NCBI GenBank assembly: GCA_964371655.1
Contig: CAYJOD010000009.1
Coordinates: forward strand, 75,868 to 139,867
From: CAZGSN01 sp964371655
GTDB lineage: Bacteria > Desulfobacterota > Binatia > HRBIN30
Direction of reading: 5' to 3'
Length of the DNA: 64,000 nucleotides
Positions 35,101 to 41,687 of the stretch are shown piece by piece (position 1 is the first letter of the stretch; each line of letters opens with the position of its first letter). The notes beneath the pieces were generated by a model. It saw only the letters and a list, made by a program, of their open reading frames with translations. It did not search any database and had not been told where the DNA came from. A program made the translations under genes and the position numbers.

Positions 35101-37571
35101 TAGCGCTTCATCGACGTCAGCACGCGCACTTGCCCGGCGTAAGCTTCGGCGGCGGCGTCCGGCGGCTCGGCGAGGCGGCGATAGTGCATCAACGCCGCCG
35201 GCAGGTCACCGGCGAGCTCGGCGGCACGCGCCTGGTCGTAAGCGAAATCGCCGCGGTTAGGGTCGAGCTCGCGGCCGCGGTTGGCGAGCTGCAGGGCGCT
35301 GCGCGCCGACATCGTCGACGGATCGGCGCGCCATTGCGCCAGGCGTTCTTGGATCGACAAGGTTTCGGAGATCTTGCGGCCCTGCCCTTGGTCGGGCAGC
35401 TGGCTGGCATAGGTGCGGGCACGCTCCCAGTCGTTGGCGGCGAGGGCCACTTGCGCTTTCATCGACAACGCGTCGGCATTGTTCGGATCGAGAGCGAGCG
35501 CCGAATCCAGCGCCGCATCGGCGGCATCGAGATCGTGCGCCGCAAGCGCACGCCCCGCCGTCGCCAGCCACACATTGGTCCGCCCGCGCACGGCTTCGGG
35601 GTTGGTCGGGTAGCGATCGATGACGGAGTCGTACAAGGATGCCGCTTGCTCGAGGTCGCCGTTGGAGAAGTAAGCACCGGCAAGGGCGCTGGAGACGAAG
35701 GGATCGTCGGGACGTCGCGCCAAAGCGCTCTGGTAGGCGGCAATGGCCAGGGCGTAATCTTTCTGGTCCGAGTACAACCCGCCGAGAGCCAACTGGGCGT
35801 CGACGTTGTCGGGGTCGATGTCCAGGGCTCTGTGAGCCACCGCGATCGCCGCGTCAGTGTTCCCCCCACGCTTGAGGCTATCCGCCTCGGCCAGGGCGTG
35901 GCCGAGTTCCGTGATGTCCGCTTCGGCAGGTGCCTGCGCCCGCAACGCCTTCAGGACCTCGACTTGGCCGCTGGCTGCATCGGCGTCGTTGGGATCAACC
36001 TTGGCGGCGGTTTCGAACGCCGCCAAGGCGTCGTTCAGCTGACGCGCCGCGAAGAATGTCCCCGCCAGGCCGTTCCACAGCTTGGGATCGTTCGGCGCAA
36101 GCTCGAGGGCGCCGCGGTAGGATGCGACCGCCGCCTCATAGTTCCCGGCGCGCTTGGCTTGCTCGGCTTCGACCGAGAGCAGAGCGCCGCGCACCGCATC
36201 CTCCTCGCCCGGGAAACGGCTTTGGAACTCGTCGAAGGCGACGCGTGCCTGGCGTTCGTTGCCTTGAGCAATGTAAACACGCACCGGCCCCAGATACGCT
36301 TCACGCAGCTCCGGATCTTGGAGGCGCAGGTCGCCGTACAACCCCAGCGCCTCTTTGCCGCGCCCACTGCGCTCGAGCAGCTGCGCCAAGCGCAGGCGGT
36401 AGTCGCTGCGCTCCGGAGAACGGGCGATTGCCTTGCGCAGCGACGCTTCGTTGGTCTTTACGTTTTCCGTAACCGGCTTGGTACGCGGCTTTGGCTCTGT
36501 CGCCGGCGCCTTGACTCCAACTTGCGGCTCCGGCTTTGCCTGGCGGACTTCTGGCGCACCCTTCTTGCGGCCGCCGGATCCCTGGATGTCGGCGTACTCC
36601 TTTGCCAGCGTCGGATCGGAGGTTTGCGCGAGCGCACGCTCGTATTCCGGTAGGGCCAGATCTCTACGGCCGCGTCCGACTTCGAGGCGAGCGATCACGA
36701 CCGCCAGATCCGGGCGCTGTGCCGACATCTCGCGCAAGCGCTGAATGGCGCGCTCGACGTCCTCGGGATGGCGCGTCGCGTTAGCTGTGCGCCCGAGGCC
36801 GGCAAGCGCATCGGCGTCGTCGGGATGAGCTTCGGTGTAACTGCGGAAATGCTCGTAGGCGGCCGCCGACCTGCCGGCCGCCTCTTCGGACAAGGCGACG
36901 AGCTTCAGGTCCTCGCCCTGCAGGGCGACACCGCTGGCCATCGCGCGTACGAATTCTGGCTGCGCCTCCTTCAGTTGGCCGCTCCACGCCAGGGAGCGCG
37001 CATACAGAAGGCGCCGCTCGGCGTCCTGTGGGTGCGCGCGCACGACCTCGGCGAGCTGCGGAACGGCCTCGCGGATGCGGCTCTGGCTGATCAGCAGATC
37101 CGCCAGCTGACTGCGGCGAGGGCTGTCGGCGGGGTTGCGTTCCAGGTAGGCCTTGAGAAGCTCGGTGGCGCGCGGCCAGCCTTCCTTGGACTGCGCCAGA
37201 AGCTCGACGAGCCGTTGTTGCGCGCGCGCATCGGGCTGCAGCTTTAGTGCGGATTCAAAGGCGGCGATGGCCTTATCGCGCTCACCCAGCTGCATGTAGG
37301 CTTCACCCAGCCCACTGAACGCGGCGGCCGGAGGGTTGGGTTGTTGCGTTTGCTTTTCGAAGGCGTCACGCGCCTCGCGCCATCGTCCGACTTGCAGATA
37401 AAAGCGAGCGACGGCCGCTTCGTCAGTGCCGGCGGCGCTTTCGGTCTGCGCGGCGGCCGGACTCGTCAACGTGCAGCCGAGCGACAGCAACACGACGGCA
37501 GCGAGGCTTGCCGTGCACCGTCGACGCGACCTCCATCTTCCGTCCTTGGATGCTACCGCCATCACATCCAT
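32193..37571 (-). CDS. bcsC: Giant cellulose export protein BcsC (TPR + outer-membrane barrel)
   Basis: A 1792-aa outer-membrane exporter. Signal sequence ends near PAAAQ (about residue 42). Residues about 45-1270 are a long array of TPR units (for example AAFSGLGEAYMQLGERDKAI; VDAQLALGGLYSDQKDYALA; PDARVGLAYALRGSGNARDA), interrupted by a Lys/Pro/Thr-rich linker near 325-365. A proline/arginine-rich region (about 1290-1430) leads to the BCSC_C barrel (from about 1436: RSIKFGVGFRYDFLSSVADW), ending in phenylalanine (LVFPLAF) as outer-membrane barrels do. E. coli BcsC is about 1150 residues, so the TPR part is much longer here. GAGGAAG precedes the ATG. Confidence 0.9.
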   Translation of the reverse strand: MDVMAVASKDGRWRSRRRCTASLAAVVLLSLGCTLTSPAAAQTESAAGTDEAAVARFYLQVGRWREARDAFEKQTQQPNPPAAAFSGLGEAYMQLGERDKAIAAFESALKLQPDARAQQRLVELLAQSKEGWPRATELLKAYLERNPADSPRRSQLADLLISQSRIREAVPQLAEVVRAHPQDAERRLLYARSLAWSGQLKEAQPEFVRAMASGVALQGEDLKLVALSEEAAGRSAAAYEHFRSYTEAHPDDADALAGLGRTANATRHPEDVERAIQRLREMSAQRPDLAVVIARLEVGRGRRDLALPEYERALAQTSDPTLAKEYADIQGSGGRKKGAPEVRQAKPEPQVGVKAPATEPKPRTKPVTENVKTNEASLRKAIARSPERSDYRLRLAQLLERSGRGKEALGLYGDLRLQDPELREAYLGPVRVYIAQGNERQARVAFDEFQSRFPGEEDAVRGALLSVEAEQAKRAGNYEAAVASYRGALELAPNDPKLWNGLAGTFFAARQLNDALAAFETAAKVDPNDADAASGQVEVLKALRAQAPAEADITELGHALAEADSLKRGGNTDAAIAVAHRALDIDPDNVDAQLALGGLYSDQKDYALAIAAYQSALARRPDDPFVSSALAGAYFSNGDLEQAASLYDSVIDRYPTNPEAVRGRTNVWLATAGRALAAHDLDAADAALDSALALDPNNADALSMKAQVALAANDWERARTYASQLPDQGQGRKISETLSIQERLAQWRADPSTMSARSALQLANRGRELDPNRGDFAYDQARAAELAGDLPAALMHYRRLAEPPDAAAEAYAGQVRVLTSMKRYAEAEQALTAYAGAHPEAANQERANLRRARAGALLDAGRADEAFEAAREALALDPDDPESLKVLAGVYSKRGQFQDAIDTHRAVLAANPDDPGSLQGIAGAYEALGDWQAAEATYRRLDTIPGYAVSPEAWQRVEFHRDMDYAKQLVDAKRYQEARDLIEDLRSRNPRDPDVWAALSEVTLDSGADTLALTYAEQGLALNRSSARLQAARVRALSKLGRFADARQVIASEQRTLGSTTTAELTRDIRRAQDRVDRERLTREGRLDQVYLQLAQEFRSDPSDVDTLKSIGFLYLQTKQYPEAREFFTRAQALAPQDPDARVGLAYALRGSGNARDAVKILEGEYETGKDPELGLALAEMYHDLGRDDDAAQILDEAERRGGGGSGQFPTLGASGYGGEATTGSILPPLKLPQGMLRARPAEINPPAPRRWKGSQAQAQLATHGLALADSDSMNDAAPPAAAAFAGPALEYLREVAGSDSPAAVAAQLAEELPSFERIMRDVRAKGGRGKTAPAPTRVPTERAWQRPRVEPTPLPRRAAPPRVRTPMVVEDEEARSSVRLEWERKHDPSTQGVPRYSDPSALQYEESAGEVETSPAKPLSPEARTRAEALARAIEKKRSIKFGVGFRYDFLSSVADWRADQFAIFRFPIFLDVPAALNTRFRITGEPTIVDNGRITDAGIAGMATLSGLQIGTDAVVLSGGIGGTPSGFPRDPYLIGFAQVDLKLTPALVLTPFYERQPVMESLLSFRGQDLVEGNDRTFTGKVIQDRFGGRIGFDTPVHIDGVVEGAYSTLQGIRIPNNEKFDAFIGAGRTFELRHYENQIRPGFELAFFHYTKDLSAPIRPRPGDATVSNDPAAILLAVQERRTGGGYFSPDAFAQALMRLDFSGPFFPDALGDATFLLTGKVGGQWISGVESPFFKSAEGGRVAGGVEGTLNFPIEEVAVLSVGGGVFFAEPYDRRFLLVNLVFPLAF

Positions 37572-37632
37572 CGCTTCCTCTCCTCACGATGATCGGGCGT
37601 CGTCGTTGGCGCGTCGCCCAGAAGCTACGGCC

Positions 37633-38112
37633 TTATTCGTCCAGAGGGACAGTTAGGCTGACGCTCGCAGACTCCGAGAAGGCCGTGCGTTCGTCCTTCA
37701 CTTGGCCGTCCACCAGAATCTGAATGGTAAGCTCGTTGCGCCCGGCGCTGGTGATGTTGGCGGAGGCTGAGACGAAGGTACGCACGTTGCTCAGCGGAAA
37801 CTGCGCCGGGATGGTGCCGTCGATCGACTGGTTCGAAGAGCCATCGCTCAATTGCCCACGAAATTCGGCGCCGCTGGTGCCGCGAATACGCACGATGGCC
37901 TGGTGAACGCCCGACTTGGTGGGTGTTCCCTGCACCGGCGGCGTCTGCGTTGGTGACGGCGAAGCCGTGAATTGTGGTGTCGCCGTCGGTAAAATGAAGC
38001 CCGCGTTGTCGTTCGGTGTGCTTGGTCCACAGGCGGAGAAGCAAGCGCTGAAAAGCACGAGTCCCGTCAGTGAAATCGATAACCTCATCCCCACACCCCA
38101 CAACCCTTTCAT
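37633..38112 (-). CDS. Small lipoprotein upstream of bcsC
   Basis: A 159-aa protein with a lipoprotein signal (MRLSISLTGLVLFSACFSAC; lipobox candidate LFSAC or FSAC). A short Thr/Pro-rich linker (TATPQFTASPSPTQTPPV) follows, then a ~95-residue beta-rich domain (KSGVHQAIVRIRGTSGAEFR, SASANITSAGRNELTIQILV). It ends 61 bp before bcsC and is likely the first gene of the cellulose operon. The start may be the ATG at 38088 instead. Function unknown; a periplasmic or outer-membrane accessory is plausible. Confidence 0.6.
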   Translation of the reverse strand: MKGLWGVGMRLSISLTGLVLFSACFSACGPSTPNDNAGFILPTATPQFTASPSPTQTPPVQGTPTKSGVHQAIVRIRGTSGAEFRGQLSDGSSNQSIDGTIPAQFPLSNVRTFVSASANITSAGRNELTIQILVDGQVKDERTAFSESASVSLTVPLDE

Positions 38113-38257
38113 GGGATTTCAACTCTGCTGAGTGCACCAATCAGCTTATCCGGCGCCACTCAATCGCAATAATCCACAGGAGTCAAGTTCGCTTTCCAAT
38201 CCAATTAGATGCGCCCTGCCGCTGAAAGCGGACCGACGGATCTCGCCGGGCTCGCCG

Positions 38258-38380
38258 GAGGGTGTCTCGCAACCCAGAGGGCGCGCAGCCGCGCGCCCCT
38301 ACGGCCTATGGCGTCCTTCGGTTTCCTTGTAGGGGCGCGCGGCTGCGCGCCCTCTGCGGTGATTCATGGGATTGTCCGGG
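38258..38380 (+). repeat. MITE-like palindromic element, copy 2
   Basis: It contains GGGCGCGCAGCCGCGCGCCC and GGGGCGCGCGGCTGCGCGCC arms around a core with GCGTCCTTCGGTTTC, as in the copies at 22274 and 62226. The ends are eroded (GGGTGTCTCGCAA at left). It lies between the lipoprotein gene and era. Confidence 0.75.
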
Positions 38381-38397
38381 CGGCCCGCAACGCCGGC

Positions 38398-39300
38398 TTA
38401 CAACCCGAACTCGCGGATACGGTTGATGTTACTCGTCCATTCCTCCTGAACGCGAACGAAGAGCTCGAGGTAGACGCGACGATCCAAGATCCTCTCGAGC
38501 TCCAAGCGTGCGGCGCGACCGATCTCACGGATGCGTGTGCCGCCTTGGCCGACGAGGATGCGCTTCTGCGAGTCGCGCTCGACGTTCAAGGTGGCGCTGA
38601 TGACGGCGAGGTCGTCGCGCTCCTCGTAGCTATCGATGGTGACGGCGACGGAGTACGGAACCTCCTGCTGGGTTTGCAGGAGCACCTGCTCACGCACCGC
38701 CTCCTGAGCCAGCATGCGCTCGGTTTGATCGGTAACGGCTTCGGCATCGTAATGCGCCGGTCCCGGCGGCAGGAGCTGCACGATCAAGCGCACCAACTCG
38801 GAAACATTCTCGTTCTTGGTGGCACTGATCGGCACGATCTCAGACTTGGGCGCCAGCTCGGCGACCGCGGTGAGCATCGGGATGATCGCGGCCTTGGCGA
38901 CGCGGTCGATCTTATTGATGGCGACACAGATCGGCGCCCGTTTCTCCTGCAGGTCGCGGGCGATGGCGCGGTCGGCCGGCTTGATACCGTCGCTTGCGTC
39001 AAGCAGCCACAGAATCACGTCGGCTTCGTCGATAGCTTGCTCGGCCGCCTGAACGAAGCGCCGGTTGAGGTTCGACCTCGCCTTGTGCAGCCCGGGGGTG
39101 TCGACAAACAGGATCTGCGCCTGCGGGAGCGTATGAATGCCGAGAATGCGGCCGCGCGTGGTTTGCGGCTTCGGGGTCACGATCGCGACCTTCTGCCCCA
39201 GGATTTGATTGAGCAGCGTCGACTTGCCAACATTGGGTCGGCCGGCAATGGCGACGAAGCCGCATCGGTGTGCGCTGGCGGGGATCAATGGTTCGGTCAT
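38398..39300 (-). CDS. era: GTPase Era
   Basis: A 300-aa ribosome-assembly GTPase that binds the 3' end of 16S rRNA. G1 is GRPNVGKST near residue 20, G2 region PQTTRGRILG, G3 DTPGLHKARSNLNRRFVQAA, G4 NKIDRV, and G5 PISATKNENVSEL. The C-terminal KH domain contains RILVGQGGTRIREIGRAARL and the closing RVYLELFVRVQEEWTSN. Full length with all motifs. Confidence 0.97.
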   Translation of the reverse strand: MTEPLIPASAHRCGFVAIAGRPNVGKSTLLNQILGQKVAIVTPKPQTTRGRILGIHTLPQAQILFVDTPGLHKARSNLNRRFVQAAEQAIDEADVILWLLDASDGIKPADRAIARDLQEKRAPICVAINKIDRVAKAAIIPMLTAVAELAPKSEIVPISATKNENVSELVRLIVQLLPPGPAHYDAEAVTDQTERMLAQEAVREQVLLQTQQEVPYSVAVTIDSYEERDDLAVISATLNVERDSQKRILVGQGGTRIREIGRAARLELERILDRRVYLELFVRVQEEWTSNINRIREFGL

Positions 39301-39305
39301 TTCAA

Positions 39306-39376
39306 CAGTAGTCAGTGGTCAGTGGTCGGTGATCAGTAGTCCTATCCTGACCACTGCCCACCGACCACTGACCACT
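39306..39376. repeat. CAGTGGTCAGTGGTCGG palindrome
   Basis: AGTAGTCAGTGGTCAGTGGT at the left pairs with ACCACTGCCCACCGACCACT and GACCACT at the right. Related words (CACTGAACACTGCACACTGA) fill the hslU-argB space (11645-11690), and another fragment lies at about 52329-52357. Confidence 0.7.
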
Positions 39377-39453
39377 ATCTCTCCGGTTGTCCGTAAAGCT
39401 AGCAGCAACCCTTCCTAGTCGGAAGGGCGCGGGCGTGGTAGGAGCGGCGCGCG

Positions 39454-40551
39454 ATGGCAAACGAATCCCTGGCCCTGGAGCGCGCTTTCCCCGCCCTGTG
39501 CGGCAAGCTGCCGCATGTGGAGCTTGCCTGCTTGCCGACACGCGTGCACCGGTTGGCAAATCTGGAAGCCGATCTCGGTGCCAAGAGCTTGTGGATCAAG
39601 CGCGACGATGAAAGCTGCCGCCTGTACGGCGGCAACAAGCCACGCAAGCTTGAGTTCATCCTCGGCGACGCGATCGCCCGCGGCAAGCGCACCGTCCTCA
39701 CCAACGGCGGCATCGGGACGAATCATGGCCTGGCAACCACGATCTGCGCTCGTGCACTCGGGCTCAAGACGATCCTGCTGCTGTTGCAACAGCCGCTGAC
39801 GGCGGCGGTGCGCAACAACCTGCGGCGCGACTTAGCCGCGGGCGCCGAGATGCACTACGCGCCTTCGGTCGCAGGTTTGATCGCCCGTGGCTTGTGCGTG
39901 GCGGGCAGCGCGCTGCTGCACAATGAGCTGCCGTACATCATACCGACCGGAGGCACGTCGAGGATCGGCGTCTTGGGTTACGTCAACGCCGCGTTCGAGC
40001 TGCGCGAGCAGATCAGCACCGGCGCGCTGCCGGAACCCGATTACATCTTCGTACCTATCGGCAGTGGTGGTACCCTTGCCGGTCTCGTCCTCGGTGCCAA
40101 GCTTGCCGGTCTTCATACGGCGGTCGTGGGCGTCATGGTGACCGACGTTCTCGCGCCCAGCCCTTGGCGTTTGGCGCGCCTCGCGAACAAGACGATGCAC
40201 CTCCTGCGACAACGCGCACCCGAGCTGCCGCCAGTACGGCTGGCGGCAGCTGATTTCGCGATCATCCACGGCTACCTCGGCACCGCCTACGGCGCGCCCA
40301 CCGCTGCCGGCAAAGACGCGCAGGAACGCATGCAGCGCCGCGAGGGCATCCAACTCGACACGACCTACAGCGCCAAGTGCCTGGCCGCGATGATCGACGC
40401 GGTGCGGGCGGCGCCATACCACGACGCCCACGTACTGTTCTGGAACACCTACAGCAGCGTCGACGTCGACCAGCAACTCGGCCCCCTACCCGATTACCGG
40501 CAACTGCCGCAGCCCTTCCACCAATTCTTCACCGGCCCGCTACCAGCTTGA
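39454..40551 (+). CDS. D-cysteine desulfhydrase/ACC-deaminase family PLP enzyme
   Basis: A 365-aa fold-type-II PLP enzyme. The PLP-lysine motif is RLYGGNKPRKLEFILGDA; the substrate loop is TNGGIGTNHGLATTICARAL; the phosphate-binding glycine loop is VPIGSGGTLAGLVLG. Members break D-cysteine to pyruvate, sulfide and ammonia or deaminate aminocyclopropane carboxylate; the sequence does not separate these. GGTAGGAG at 39437-39444 precedes the ATG. Standalone gene. Confidence 0.85.
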   Translation: MANESLALERAFPALCGKLPHVELACLPTRVHRLANLEADLGAKSLWIKRDDESCRLYGGNKPRKLEFILGDAIARGKRTVLTNGGIGTNHGLATTICARALGLKTILLLLQQPLTAAVRNNLRRDLAAGAEMHYAPSVAGLIARGLCVAGSALLHNELPYIIPTGGTSRIGVLGYVNAAFELREQISTGALPEPDYIFVPIGSGGTLAGLVLGAKLAGLHTAVVGVMVTDVLAPSPWRLARLANKTMHLLRQRAPELPPVRLAAADFAIIHGYLGTAYGAPTAAGKDAQERMQRREGIQLDTTYSAKCLAAMIDAVRAAPYHDAHVLFWNTYSSVDVDQQLGPLPDYRQLPQPFHQFFTGPLPA

Positions 40552-40663
40552 GCTGGGAAATCCGAGTCGTGGTCATTGAGGCGCCGCTGCCCTTCCGCCG
40601 TGATTTCCGACGGAGCTCGGATCGCTTGCATTCGCGTCGGACCGGTGGTTTGGCTGATCAACG

Positions 40664-41227
40664 ATGAAGTCGAGCGCGACGCAACCTCTATCGCGGCGAT
40701 CGTTCTTGCGCCGGGCGGGTTTTACGGCCGGTCTCCTGACACTGTCGCGACTGCGTCTGACCCCGGCATTGGCGGCGGAAGCCGCAAGCGCACCAGGTCT
40801 GCAGGTATTGAACGCGCGTGAGGAAGAGATTCTGACGGCGATCGTCGAGCGTATGGTCGACTGCGGCGACGCGGCGATGCCCGCCGTTCGCAACACGCGC
40901 ACGATCCTCACGATCGATCAGGCGCTGCTACAACTCGACCCGGGTCTGCGTTCGCAGTTCCGCTGGCTGCTGCCGCTCTTCGATTGGGCGCCGCCGCTAT
41001 TACAGCTCAAGCTGAAACGCTTCACCCGGATGACACCGCAAGAGCGCGACGACTATCTGCACAGCTGGGCGGAAAGCCGCTTCGCCACCTGTCGACTGGC
41101 GTTCCGCGCCCTCAAGAACTTGTCGATGCTGGGATACTACTCGCAGGACGAAACGTGGCCGGCCATCCACTACGACGGACCTTGGGTGCCGCAACCGCGA
41201 CGGGTGCTGCAAGCCGGAACACCTTGA
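40664..41227 (+). CDS. Tat-exported gluconate 2-dehydrogenase subunit 3-like protein
   Basis: A 187-aa protein with a twin-arginine signal (PLSRRSFLRRAGFTAGLLTL). The mature part matches the small gamma subunit of membrane GMC-type dehydrogenases: LNAREEEILTAIVERMVDCG, QFRWLLPLFDWAPPLL, RFTRMTPQERDDYLHSWAES, and the closing KNLSMLGYYSQDETWPAIHYDGPW. These subunits travel with a FAD-binding GMC oxidoreductase, which is absent next to it here. Substrate unknown. Confidence 0.8.
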   Translation: MKSSATQPLSRRSFLRRAGFTAGLLTLSRLRLTPALAAEAASAPGLQVLNAREEEILTAIVERMVDCGDAAMPAVRNTRTILTIDQALLQLDPGLRSQFRWLLPLFDWAPPLLQLKLKRFTRMTPQERDDYLHSWAESRFATCRLAFRALKNLSMLGYYSQDETWPAIHYDGPWVPQPRRVLQAGTP

Positions 41228-41364
41228 GTTCCGGGAGAAGGCCAATCAGGACGGTAGGTGAACGGCCTGCCGTACACTTACGAGCCATCACATTGGCGTT
41301 CGTCGATTCTCATCAGCCGATGCATCTGTGCTTGTCAGTCTCAGAGGCCGTGAATAGATCGATT

Positions 41365-41542
41365 CAGCCCGAATAACTCAGTTGGAACCACGGATGGACG
41401 CCGATGAACGCGGATAAGACCAGCCAGAAACGGGACATGCAGGGATTCAGGTGATGAATTCGCCCGGACAAAATCGATACGCTTCGAAGGGAAGTGGTTC
41501 CCTTCCGAATCCGCGTCCATCCGTGTTCATCCGCGGTTCTAA
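41365..41542 (-). repeat. About 180-bp palindromic repeat element, copy 2
   Basis: Reverse-complement copy of 4726-4905: it runs from CAGCCCGAATAACTCAGTTG to GTTCATCCGCGGTTCTA. It matches copy 1 with scattered mismatches, including the core CGAAGCGTATCGATT and CGGGCGAATTCATC. The interval 41228-41687 contains this and the next palindrome only; no gene. Confidence 0.85.
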
Positions 41543-41576
41543 TCGAGGTTTTCAGGTTCAGCACGTACCCCGAACC

Positions 41577-41648
41577 TCGGTGCGCACGGCGCACCCTACA
41601 AATCCCTTGTCTTTTCAGGATCTCCGTAGGGTGCGCCACGCGCACCGA
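41577..41648. repeat. TCGGTGCGCACGGCGCACCC palindrome, copy 2
   Basis: Arms TCGGTGCGCACGGCGCACCC and GGGTGCGCCACGCGCACCGA with a ~30-bp core. Same family as 18273-18346; the cores differ (CTTGTCTTTTCAGGATCTCC here). Confidence 0.8.
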
Positions 41649-41687
41649 AGTCGGACGGATGGGGCCATTGGGTTTCTTCGCAGCCTC

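Noticed and set aside
34518..36653. A 711-codon open frame on the plus strand antisense to bcsC
   Set aside because: It mirrors the codon bias of bcsC, has no recognisable domain and lies wholly within a strong TPR gene.
38209..39339. A 376-codon plus-strand frame antisense to era
   Set aside because: It starts in a repeat and runs over the era gene, whose GTPase motifs are complete.
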